Position numbers and translations under genes: made by a program. The notes beneath the pieces are model-generated. The model was not told the origin of the DNA, made no database searches, and worked only from the letters and a program-made list of their open reading frames with translations. From Palsa-504 sp963789225 (GTDB lineage: Bacteria > Actinomycetota > Actinomycetes > Streptosporangiales > Streptosporangiaceae): a stretch of 64,000 bases of DNA. Positions 44,001 to 51,367 of the stretch are shown here, in pieces. Positions within the stretch are counted from its first letter, which is position 1; every line of letters starts with the position of its first letter. Where the stretch lies: assembly GCA_963789225.1 (NCBI GenBank), contig CAWBKD010000046.1, positions 310,001 to 374,000 on the forward strand, given 5' to 3'.

Positions 44001-44898
44001 CTCTGCGCTGGAAGACCTTGTGCTGGTCGGCCGCGGACAGCCGGGAGTACAGCGGGAGCACCTCGAGCCTGTCGCGCCCGGCGAGCGCGTCCGCGGTGTC
44101 GCGGATCTCTCGCTCCCCCGATAGGAACACCAGGATGTCGCCCGGCCCGGCTTTGGACAGGTCGTCGATCGCGTCGCCGATGGCCTGGGCCTGGTCGCCT
44201 TCTTCTTGGAAGGGCCGGTAGCGGACCTCGACCGGGTAGGTCCGCCCGGAGACCTCGACCACCGGCGCGTCGCCGAAGGCTTTTGCGAAGCGCTCCGGGT
44301 CGATGGTGGCCGACGTGATGATCACCTTCAGGTCGGGGCGTTTCGGGAGCAGCTGCCTGAGATAGCCGAGGATGAAGTCGATGTTCAGGCTGCGCTCGTG
44401 GGCCTCGTCGATGATCAGCGTGTCGTAGCGGGTGAGCTGCTTGTCCCGCCCGAGCTCGGTCAGCAGGATGCCGTCGGTCATCAGCTTGACCAGGGTGTCG
44501 TCGGCGGACCGGTCGGTGAACCGCACCTTGTAGCCGACGGCCTCGCCAAGCGGGCTGCCCAGTTCCTCGGCGATCCGCTCGGCCACCGTCCTGGCGGCCA
44601 GCCGGCGGGGCTGGGTGTGCCCGATCTGCCCGGTGACGCCGCGGCCTAGCTCCAGGCAGATCTTGGGGATCTGGGTCGTCTTGCCCGAGCCGGTCTCCCC
44701 CGCGATGATGACCACCTGGTGGTCGCGGATGGCCTCGGCGATCTCGTCCTTGCGCTGGCTGACCGGCAGCTCGGGCGGGTACTTGATCGGCGGCATCGCC
44801 GCCCGGCGGGCCGCGCGCGCCTCGGCGAGCCGCGCCCGCGTACGCTCAGCCCGCTGAGCGCGGTCAGCACGCGGAGACATCACAGATCGCGACTCCAT
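41065..44898 (-). CDS. hrpA: ATP-dependent RNA helicase HrpA
   Basis: The 1277-residue product is a DEAH-box helicase of HrpA size. Motifs run in order: I GETGSGKTTQIPK, Ia TQPRRLAA, II DEAHERSLN, III ITSATID, IV-V region with VLATNVAETSLTVPGI, and VI QRKGRCGR. The C-terminal half is the OB-fold/DUF3418 region of HrpA (for example LVEGDWQTNHRFFAENRRLL). ATG 44898 or ATG 44880 may be used; neither has a good ribosome site. It acts on RNA, probably in ribosome or mRNA quality control. Confidence 0.93.
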   Translation of the reverse strand: MESRSVMSPRADRAQRAERTRARLAEARAARRAAMPPIKYPPELPVSQRKDEIAEAIRDHQVVIIAGETGSGKTTQIPKICLELGRGVTGQIGHTQPRRLAARTVAERIAEELGSPLGEAVGYKVRFTDRSADDTLVKLMTDGILLTELGRDKQLTRYDTLIIDEAHERSLNIDFILGYLRQLLPKRPDLKVIITSATIDPERFAKAFGDAPVVEVSGRTYPVEVRYRPFQEEGDQAQAIGDAIDDLSKAGPGDILVFLSGEREIRDTADALAGRDRLEVLPLYSRLSAADQHKVFQRRAQGAARRVVLATNVAETSLTVPGIHYVIDPGTARISRYSHRTKVQRLPIEPISQASANQRKGRCGRTADGICIRLYSEEDFESRPEFTEPEILRTNLASVILQMAAIGLGDVPAFPFIDPPDPRNIADGLTLLAELHAFSGGRITGLGRRLARLPVDPRIGRMILEADRNGCVREVLVIASALSIIDPRERPTDAQQAADDKHRRFADPDSDFTAYLNLWEYLAERQRELSSSAFRRLCRAEYLNYLRVREWQDLHGQLQRLAGDLDVKVDSSSAERAVVHLSLLAGLLSQIGMKTEPARPAASVRGEGGPGTPAASRRPRAEYLGARNARFAIFPGSSLARQAPDWIVAAELVETSRLWARTAARIEPEWVEPLAAHLVKRSYSEPHWERKRGSAVALEKVTLYGVPLVTDRPVAYGRIDPPAARELFIRHALVEGDWQTNHRFFAENRRLLAEAEELEHRVRRRGLVVGEDELFAFYDARIPPEVVSAAHFDTWWKQARRADPGLLTFKPGDLLSDDAAQVSTDSYPDIWTSESPGRSALPLSYAFEPGSEADGVTVDVPLSRLNQLDAAEFSWQVPGLRQELITEMIRSLPKSLRRDLVPAPDVAREVLARLGEPSGDLRDAVARELRSLRGVTVPRDAWDLSKLPAHLRITVRVTEGDRVLAEGKDVAELQRELRPRLRAVLSKAAAGITRTGLTSWNFGELPAVFREGTVVAYPALADAGDSVDVRLYETEAAARAAMWAGTRRLILLGAPSPVKSIADRLSTQAKLALSHNPHGGVAAMFADCVACAADFLMAEAGGPALDREGFDRLSAAVRSRLHEVTAEVVARVESALRVAHAVETRLDDLKADAVSPAAADLRAQLSGLIYPGFVTATGYRRLPQLTRYLRGIERRLDKLPENPARDAANMAVARRAEQAYRQAVADLPPARRTDPQVTDVRWMLEELRVSLFAQTLGTLAPVSENRVLAALDRLSHP

Positions 44899-45009
44899 GG
44901 CAGGGGAAAGGGTAAACCGGATCGGCCCCTATTACGTAACAGTTTTCGGCTCCGGAGCCTTCCGCTGCGGCGGCCTGCGTGTGCTTGGGAATGTGACGGG
45001 TGGGGCGCC

Positions 45010-45053
45010 GGGGGCGGGGCGGGGGCGGGGCGGGGGCGGGGCGGGGGCGGGGT
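45010..45053 (+). repeat. Four 11-bp G-rich tandem repeats
   Basis: GGGGGCGGGGC repeats four times, the last copy ending in T, followed by more G runs up to 45074. It lies just upstream of the YbaK-like start and could form a G-quadruplex on the coding strand. Confidence 0.85.
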
Positions 45054-45074
45054 GGGGGGTGGTTGGATGGGGGG

Positions 45075-45617
45075 ATGAGTACTGCGCTGGCGTTTCAGCC
45101 TGCCCTGGCCCGGCTGGACTTGGTGGCGGAGCCCGTGGCGGCTGCGCTGTGCGTTCTGCCCGGTGCGGACGAGATTGACGTGGCCGAGATCGACCCGGCG
45201 CTGGCGGATACCGCGGCGTTCTGCGAGCGGTACGGCGTCTCGCTGACGGAATCGGCGAACTGCGTGGTCGTGCTCGGCCGGCGCGGCGAGGTGAGCAGGT
45301 ACGCGGCGTGCGTCGTCGCCGCGACCACGCGGGCCGATGTCAACGGGCTGGTGCGCAGGCACCTGGACGCCAAGAAGGCGTCGTTCGCGCCGGTCGACGC
45401 GGTGACGGCCGCCTCGGGCATGGAATACGGCGGGATCACGCCGGTCGGGCTGCCCGCGGACTGGCCGGTACTGGTCGACGAGGAGGTGGCGAAGACGCCG
45501 TCGGTGGTGATCGGCTCCGGTATCCGCGGCTCCAAGCTCAGGCTCCCCGGGCGCCTGCTCGCCGCGATCCCCTCGGCGCAGGTGCTGCCCGGCCTGGGCG
45601 TTCCGGTAAACCCGTGA
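45075..45617 (+). CDS. YbaK/EbsC-type aminoacyl-tRNA deacylase
   Basis: The product is about 180 residues from ATG 45075. It has the YbaK/ProX pattern: ESANCVVVLGRRGEVSRYAACVVAATTRADVNGLVRRHLDAKKASFAP, with the conserved lysine of the deacylase pocket in DAKKASF, then MEYGGITPVGLP and the final SGIRGSKLRLPG. It should hydrolyse mischarged tRNA (Cys-tRNA-Pro class) in the cytoplasm. Longer upstream starts run through the G-rich repeat and are rejected. Confidence 0.85.
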   Translation: MSTALAFQPALARLDLVAEPVAAALCVLPGADEIDVAEIDPALADTAAFCERYGVSLTESANCVVVLGRRGEVSRYAACVVAATTRADVNGLVRRHLDAKKASFAPVDAVTAASGMEYGGITPVGLPADWPVLVDEEVAKTPSVVIGSGIRGSKLRLPGRLLAAIPSAQVLPGLGVPVNP

Positions 45618-45674
45618 CAGCAGGCAACCTGATGCGTGCGTCCCGCGTCTAAAGGGGGATGACAGCTGGTAACG

Positions 45675-45704
45675 GCCGCCGCAGGTAACGCCGCCGCAGG
45701 TAAC
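45675..45704 (+). repeat. Two perfect 15-bp tandem repeats
   Basis: GCCGCCGCAGGTAAC occurs twice in a row, immediately before the ribosome site of the next gene. Confidence 0.85.
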
Positions 45705-45715
45705 AGGGAGAGCTC

Positions 45716-46258
45716 ATGAAGCGTGGACGTCTTTCACTGGCCATCGGGGCCGTCACGGTTCCGGCCCTGGGACTGGCCCTCGGCCTGGGCCTCGGCGCGG
45801 TAACCTCCGCCGCGCACGCGTCGGCCAGGACCGCCACCAGCGAGAGCCAGCTTTACTCCGAACGCATTGTGGTGCTCAACTGCCTGGGCAAGGCGCAGGT
45901 CCGCCCCTCGAGCTTCATCCTCGCCTGCGCGGACGGCAACGACTACCTCACCAAGCTGTCGTGGACCAGCTGGGGCCCGAACCTGGCCAGCGCCGTCGGC
46001 ACGCAGGAGGAGAACGACTGCATCCCGTACTGCGCGGCCGGCCACTTCCACGCCTACCCCGTGGACGTCATCTTCTGGGGCAGCACGGCGCTGCTCGGCT
46101 CACCGGGGACGCAGCGCTATGCGAACGTCACCATGCTCTACCCGGGGAAGCGCCCGCCCATCTATAACGGGACCAAGTACGTGGAAGGTCCGCAGACGAT
46201 AACCATGTCCCTGTGGGGACCGCCGAACTACAACCCGTTCCCGGGGGTAAGTAACTGA
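45716..46258 (+). CDS. Secreted protein of unknown function
   Basis: The 180-residue product starts at ATG 45716 behind AGGGAGAG. A signal peptide (KRGRLSLAIGAVTVPALGL then ending SAAHASA) precedes a compact domain with paired cysteines: VLNCLGKAQVRPSSFILACADGN, SAVGTQEENDCIPYCAAGHF and PVDVIFWG. Small exported actinobacterial proteins with this C-D-N-Y-L type text are common; function unknown. Codon use is normal for the window. Confidence 0.72.
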   Translation: MKRGRLSLAIGAVTVPALGLALGLGLGAVTSAAHASARTATSESQLYSERIVVLNCLGKAQVRPSSFILACADGNDYLTKLSWTSWGPNLASAVGTQEENDCIPYCAAGHFHAYPVDVIFWGSTALLGSPGTQRYANVTMLYPGKRPPIYNGTKYVEGPQTITMSLWGPPNYNPFPGVSN

Positions 46259-46389
46259 ATCGGCCGGGTGACACGCGGGCGGGGTAACACTCCGCCAAGT
46301 TGACACCCCCGTCCGTCAGCAGGCATTCTTGGGGAGCTCGTACGAAACATGTACGGCCAGGATTATCCCGCGCCCGGCCCGTGTTTCAC

Positions 46390-46715
46390 CTGGTGTGTCA
46401 CGTGGAGAGTGCCGTAACGGCACGCGCGACCTGGCGCCCCCGTGCGTCGCGACAGAAGGGAGGCACGCGATGGACTCTGATAGTCCGGGCCGAAGTTGGC
46501 CCTTCTCGCCGCTCTCCCAGTCTGTTCCGGGCGCACGCCCACGTGCCTATCCCTGAAGGCGCAGCCTACGGTTTCGCTGAACTGACCTGACCCGAACTCA
46601 CGGCCTGCAGGCCTGAGTACGTGCAGGTCATGTTTGATGCCCGCGCCGTGGCACTGCCACCAGGGTCCGTAGGCGTGTGTCCCCGATCCCGTCACAACTG
46701 ATGACGTGAAAGGGG
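46390..46715 (+). promoter_or_regulatory. Hairpin-rich 5' leader of the NRAMP-related transporter, candidate riboswitch
   Basis: The roughly 465-bp gap before the transporter has a run of strong hairpins: CACGTGG/CCACGTG closing 46399-46545; GTGCCG/CGGCAC with loop TAA at 46409-46423; GGACT/AGTCC at 46472-46486 directly followed by GGGCC/GGCCC at 46487-46502; a palindrome GGCCTGCAGGCC at 46602-46613; and GTGGCA/TGCCAC at 46648-46660. This arrangement of a closing stem with nested arms is what a metal-sensing leader looks like. I do not see the M-box or yybP-ykoY core sequence, so the class is unknown. Confidence 0.4.
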
Positions 46716-46723
46716 TGTTCACC

Positions 46724-48355
46724 ATGGCCACCATCGCTCGTCCTGCCCCCCGCACCGCCGTCCTCGACGACGCGCACGTCGGGGATATCCGCGGTGCGCT
46801 GGGCACGATCCCGGCTGACGACTTCGCTCCGCGAGTGGGTCTGTCCGCCAAGCTAAAGACGCTGCTGGCCATCGTGGGCCCCGGACTGATCGTCATGTGC
46901 GGTGATAACGACGCAGGCGCATTCTCTACCTACGGGCAGGCCGGTCAGAACTACGGCACCCGGCTGCTGTGGACCCTGCTGCTCCTGGTTCCCGTGCTGT
47001 ACGTGAATCAGGAGATGGTGCTCAGGCTCGGCGCCGTCACCGGGGTCGGGCACGCCCGGCTGATCCTGGAGCGCTTCGGCAAGTTCTGGGGCGCGTTCTC
47101 GGTCATCGACCTGTTCATCCTGAACGCGCTGACCATCGTGACCGAGTTCATCGGGATTACGCTGGCCGCCGGCTACCTCGGCGTACCCAAGCTGGTCGCG
47201 GTGGTCCTGGCGGCCGGGGTGATCCTCGCGGCGGCGTTCACCGGCAGCTTCCGCAGGTTCGAGCGGATCGCCATCGCGTTCTGTGCCGGGTCGCTGCTGC
47301 TCATCCCGCTGTACCTGTTCTCGCACCCGTCCGCCGCGCAGATGGCGCACGGCTTCGTGGTGCCCGGCCTGCCCGGTGGCTCCGGGCAGATGGCCACCGT
47401 CATGCTGCTGATCATCGGGATCGTCGGCACCACGGTCGCGCCCTGGCAGTTGTTCTTCCAGCAGTCCTACGTCATCGACAAGAGGATCACCCCCCGGTTC
47501 ATGCGCTACGAGAAGGCCGACCTGTGGATCGGCATCGTGATCGTCGTCGTCGGTGCCGCCGCGGTGATGGGCGCCACCGGGGCCGCGTTCGCGGGGACCA
47601 GGGGCTTCGGCAACTTCACCGACTCCGCCGGGCTGGCCCACGGCATCGCGGCCTACGCGGGGCGCGCCGCGGGCGTGGTGTTCGCGATCGCGCTGCTGGA
47701 CGCCTCCGTCATCGGTGCGTTCGCGGTCTCGCTGTCCAGCGCCTACGCGATCGGGGATGTCCTCGGCCTCAGGCACTCGCTGCACCGCGGGTTCCGCCAG
47801 GCCAAGGGCTTCTACGCCGTCTACGCCGCGCTGATCTGCGGCGCCGCGGCCATCGTGATGATCCCCGGCTCGCCGCTGGGCCTGCTCACCGTGGGAGTTC
47901 AGGTCCTGGCCGGAGTGTTGCTGCCCAGCGCGACGGTGTTCCTCCTGCTGCTCTGCAACGACCGGGCCGTCCTTGGGCCGTGGGTCAACCGCCGCGGCAC
48001 CAACCTGTTCACCTCGGGCGTGATCGCCGTGCTGATCTCACTGTCGGTGGTCCTGACCGCATCGGTGCTGTTCCCTGGGATTACGGGCCGGCAGATCGTC
48101 GAGATCATCTGCGGGTGCGGGGCGGCGGCGGCCGTGGCCGGGGCCGTTGCGCTAGCGCGCGGGTACCGGTCCCTCGGCGGGGTCGAGGTGGACCGGTCCG
48201 GACGCGACAACTGGCGGATGCCTCCGTTGGCCATGTTGTCCAAGCCGGTGCTTTCCACCGGGCGCAAGATCGGCCTGACCGCGCTGCGCGCATACCTGGC
48301 GATCGCGATGATCCTGGTCATCGTCAAGATCGTCGAGGTGGCCGTAACCCACTGA
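46724..48355 (+). CDS. NRAMP-related divalent metal transporter (NRMT-like)
   Basis: The product is about 543 residues with 11-12 membrane segments. ATG 46724 is set by AAAGGGG 7-9 bases upstream. TM1 reads LIVMCGDNDAGAFSTYG where classical Nramp has DPGN, and TM6 reads GTTVAPWQLFFQQ where classical Nramp has the metal-binding methionine in MPHN. The lost methionine is the hallmark of the NRAMP-related magnesium transporters (NRMT), so Mg2+ or another hard cation is the more likely substrate than Mn2+ or Fe2+. The rest, including a repeated helix hairpin and C-terminal VNRRGTNLFTSGVI, is complete. Confidence 0.85.
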   Translation: MATIARPAPRTAVLDDAHVGDIRGALGTIPADDFAPRVGLSAKLKTLLAIVGPGLIVMCGDNDAGAFSTYGQAGQNYGTRLLWTLLLLVPVLYVNQEMVLRLGAVTGVGHARLILERFGKFWGAFSVIDLFILNALTIVTEFIGITLAAGYLGVPKLVAVVLAAGVILAAAFTGSFRRFERIAIAFCAGSLLLIPLYLFSHPSAAQMAHGFVVPGLPGGSGQMATVMLLIIGIVGTTVAPWQLFFQQSYVIDKRITPRFMRYEKADLWIGIVIVVVGAAAVMGATGAAFAGTRGFGNFTDSAGLAHGIAAYAGRAAGVVFAIALLDASVIGAFAVSLSSAYAIGDVLGLRHSLHRGFRQAKGFYAVYAALICGAAAIVMIPGSPLGLLTVGVQVLAGVLLPSATVFLLLLCNDRAVLGPWVNRRGTNLFTSGVIAVLISLSVVLTASVLFPGITGRQIVEIICGCGAAAAVAGAVALARGYRSLGGVEVDRSGRDNWRMPPLAMLSKPVLSTGRKIGLTALRAYLAIAMILVIVKIVEVAVTH

Positions 48356-48386
48356 GGAGCGTGGTTCGTCGCGGTGGCCCGCGAGC

Positions 48387-48950
48387 CTAGGGCTTGCGGG
48401 CCACTCCGGCGCAGGCCATCTGCAGGACAGGGTGATCGCGCACCTGCTGGGTGCCGGGACCTGGGCGCCAGTCGGGTACGAGGACCAGCCCGGGCTCGAC
48501 GAGCTCCAGGACGCCGAACAGGACCCTGACCTCGTCCAGCGTCCTGAACTGCGCCCGCCCGACGCCCTTGCGCATCTGCTCCTGCAAGGTGGCGGAGGCC
48601 GGATCGTCGAGTTGCAGCAGATGGTGGATGAACACGTAGCTGCCGCGCGGCAGCGCGCGGTACAGTTCCGCGACGATCTCGGCCGGGCTCTCGTCATCCA
48701 GGATGTAGTGCAGGATGCCGCACATCAGCAGGCCGATGGGCTCGTCCTAGTCCAGGAGCTCGCGCACCTCGGGATTGGCCAGGATGCCGACCGGGTCGCG
48801 GAGGTCACCGTCGACCACGAAGGTTGCCTTGTCGTCGGCGAGCAGCGCCTTGGCGTGGGACAGGACGATCGGGTCGTGGTCGTACACCACGCGGGTCGAC
48901 GGCTCGACGTGCTGGGCGATCTCGTGCACGTTCTCCGCGGTGGGCAGGCC
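48387..48950 (-). pseudogene. SAM methyltransferase (DUF574 type) broken by stop and truncation
   Basis: The minus frame reads GLPTAENVHEIAQHV, VVYDHDPIVLSHAKALLAD, NPEVRELLD, then TAG, then in the same frame DEPIGLLMCGILHYI and SYVFIHHLLQL. The family is the actinobacterial PF04672 S-adenosyl methyltransferase. Two lesions are clear: an amber codon where relatives have a hydrophobic residue (about 48748-48750) and loss of the N-terminal ~90 residues upstream of GLPT, exactly where the integrase gene begins. Not functional. Confidence 0.8.
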
Positions 48951-50183
48951 CGGACGTATCATAAGCCCGGCAGCAACAAGGGATGCGCCAGCGGGACCTG
49001 CCAGCACACGTGCGAGGCCCGCCAGGTCCCAGGGTGCCCGCACAAGTGGACCGTCCGCTACTCGGTCAGCTCCCGGCAGCGCGAGCAGTCCTTCGGCACG
49101 CTGACCGAGGCCCAGACCTTCCAGCTCACCCTCTCGACCGGCAAGCAGACCCAAGGCGCGATGTTCACCGACCCCCGCGCCGGCATGGTCGGTTTCCTGC
49201 CGCTGTGCGATGCCTACGTCGAGGCAATGGCCAAGGCCAACGCCAAGAGCAAGGCCACCTACCGCAGTAACTTCGCCAACCCGGCAGTGACGAAGGTCTT
49301 GCAGGGCAAGAGCGTGCTGGACGTGGCGCGGATGGACGCCGAGGTCAAGACCCTGCTGAACAAGACCCTGGGCAGCTACAGCGACGACTACCGGGGCAAC
49401 GTCCGCCGCATCATCACCGGCACCCTGGACGAGTGCGTCAGGCGAGGCGTCATCCCCCGGCACACGCTGAGCGGCATCGAGCTAGCCCCCCGCATCGTGA
49501 CGGCCGAGCAGTACGAGCAGCAGAACAAGGGCATGGTGCCCGTCGCCGATGACACGGTGCGGATGCTCGCCAACGGGATCACCGTCGCCGGCGCGGACAA
49601 GAACGGCCGCCGCCGCACGCGCGTCATGCCCGGCCTGAGCATCGCCCCCTGGCTGCAGCGCACGATGGGACTGCGGATCAGGGAGGCCCTGGGAGTGCGC
49701 AAGTCCGATTTCAGGCAGCGCGCAGACGGCACCCGCTACCTGCACCTGTGCTGGCAGGCCAGCGAGAACGGCCGGGAGCTAGAGCCATTGAAGCACCGCA
49801 AGGCCGGAGATTTCCGGGACGTTCCCGTGCCCGACATGATCTGGGACATGGTCGCGGACTTGCCAGACGGCCCGCTGTGCCCAGGCCCGAACGGTACCCC
49901 CTACATGCCCTACAGCACGGCTGGAAACCGGTTCGGCCGGATGCTGGACTACCTGGGGATCAGCGGAGTGCACACCCACAGCCTGCGCCACCAGTTCGCC
50001 AGCGAGGCCCTGGACGCCAGCCCGCGCGAACTGGCCAACATCTCCCAGGTCCTGGGGCATGACAGCATCGAGACCACGCTCCGGTTCTACATCCACGCCA
50101 GCGCCAACGCCGAGCAGCGGATCGGTGCGATGATGAACGCCCGATGGACCAGCAAGCCCGCCCCGGCCAGCAACGAAGCCTAG
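48924..50183 (+). CDS. Tyrosine recombinase / integrase
   Basis: The product is about 419 residues. An N-terminal arm-type domain has cysteines (GCASGTCQHTCEARQVPGC); the core-binding domain is around YVEAMAKANAKSKATYRSNF; the catalytic domain shows MGLRIREALGV (first Arg), HTHSLRHQFASEAL (HxxR), LGHDSIETTLRFYIH (His and the Tyr nucleophile). The start is uncertain: the native N-terminus begins about ARTYHKPGS at 48946-48955, and only GTG codons inside the old methyltransferase DNA (48909, 48924) lie ahead. It resembles integrases of actinobacterial AICE-type elements. Confidence 0.85.
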   Translation: MHVLRGGQARTYHKPGSNKGCASGTCQHTCEARQVPGCPHKWTVRYSVSSRQREQSFGTLTEAQTFQLTLSTGKQTQGAMFTDPRAGMVGFLPLCDAYVEAMAKANAKSKATYRSNFANPAVTKVLQGKSVLDVARMDAEVKTLLNKTLGSYSDDYRGNVRRIITGTLDECVRRGVIPRHTLSGIELAPRIVTAEQYEQQNKGMVPVADDTVRMLANGITVAGADKNGRRRTRVMPGLSIAPWLQRTMGLRIREALGVRKSDFRQRADGTRYLHLCWQASENGRELEPLKHRKAGDFRDVPVPDMIWDMVADLPDGPLCPGPNGTPYMPYSTAGNRFGRMLDYLGISGVHTHSLRHQFASEALDASPRELANISQVLGHDSIETTLRFYIHASANAEQRIGAMMNARWTSKPAPASNEA

Positions 50184-50406
50184 CCAAGCGCCGGCGACCA
50201 CCACCACCATCAGGGCGATAACCAGGCATTATAGCAAAATACGGCACGTCTAGGTACAACCCCGGCGCCGGGCAAACCTGAGATGGTGCCCTCCGGGCGC
50301 TGTGTCCGTCCAGTGCGGCGCGCGAACCCGCGCGCCGCAGACCTGGCCCATGTGGTGGCCCGATCCCCGGACTCCGGCGTTACCTCGGCTTCGTAAGGTG
50401 GAGGGC

Positions 50407-51270
50407 ATGCCGCCGTACGACACGACGTGGGTTGATCAGCTGCCGGACGAGCTGACCGGGCAGCGGACGCTGCTGCGCGGCCTGCTGTCCTTGTGTGACG
50501 CCGAGGAGAGTATCCGGTGGCTCGTGCTCGGCTGCTCGGTAGCTCGCGGCGCGGGTGACCACCTATCGGACCTGGACCTGGCCATGGGTGTCCGGGACGA
50601 CGACTTCGCGGCGGCAATCCCGAAAATCCGCCTGGCCGTGGACGGCCTGGGCGAGCTGGTGGACAGCTACCAGCATCAGCTCCCGTCCGTCACAGCCGCC
50701 CACCTGCGGATCTTCGCGCAGTACGCCGACCGGTGCCAGGTGGACCTGGTGGTCTTTCCCGCCTCGGCCAGCGCTGAGCCCTTTGCCGGTGTCGTGGCGC
50801 TGTATGACCCCGATGCGGCGATCGTGACCCGTGCGCACCGGGAACCGCCAACCCCTGCCCAGATCCGGGAGTGGGCCTTCCATGGCTGGTGTGCCCTGGC
50901 CGACGTAGGCAAGTACCTGCGCCGCCAATCGGCATGGGAAGCGCTCATACAGCTGAACAATGCGCGGGACCAGCTCTGGCGCCTGCAAGCGGTCGCCGAC
51001 CACGTGCCGGACCCGCAGTTCGGCGTCATCAGCATCTTGGACTTCGCGCCGGAGACGATCACACCGGACATGGCCACCACAGTCGCAGACCTTGACCTCG
51101 CCCGGCTGGTGTCTGCCGCCCGGCAGCTGGCGAACCTGCTAGACCACATCGGCCAGCAGCTCTCCGTGGAGCATCGCGCAGCCTGGCCCGCGTCAATGGC
51201 CCGCTATGTGATCAGCGACCTACAGCAACTGACAGCTGCCGAGGCGACAGCTCCGCGTAGCACCTGTTGA
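50407..51270 (+). CDS. Nucleotidyltransferase-fold protein (aminoglycoside adenylyltransferase-like)
   Basis: The product is about 287 residues. ATG 50407 follows GGAGGG. The catalytic motif of the pol-beta nucleotidyltransferase fold is VLGCSVARGAGDHLSDLDLAMGV near residue 40, with the metal-binding aspartates in SDLDLAM and a third carboxylate region DRCQVDLVVFPA near 110. The all-helical C-terminus is like that of ANT(6)-type resistance enzymes or MNT-like antitoxins. No HEPN partner is adjacent. It sits inside the element-borne region, which favours an accessory role. Confidence 0.75.
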   Translation: MPPYDTTWVDQLPDELTGQRTLLRGLLSLCDAEESIRWLVLGCSVARGAGDHLSDLDLAMGVRDDDFAAAIPKIRLAVDGLGELVDSYQHQLPSVTAAHLRIFAQYADRCQVDLVVFPASASAEPFAGVVALYDPDAAIVTRAHREPPTPAQIREWAFHGWCALADVGKYLRRQSAWEALIQLNNARDQLWRLQAVADHVPDPQFGVISILDFAPETITPDMATTVADLDLARLVSAARQLANLLDHIGQQLSVEHRAAWPASMARYVISDLQQLTAAEATAPRSTC

Positions 51271-51367
51271 CGGCTTGATTCTGAGCATCTCGGCTAGGTG
51301 TCCGGCCGTGCTCTTTGGTTATCCGCTCGGGCGGATGATTGCAAGCCGCATCAGATAGTGTCTCCGC

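Noticed and set aside
46300..46590. Small open frames in the transporter leader
   Set aside because: No ribosome site or protein-like composition; the DNA is better explained by RNA hairpins.
46300..46700. M-box or yybP-ykoY riboswitch
   Set aside because: The conserved core bases of either class are not visible, so I only call an unclassified structured leader.
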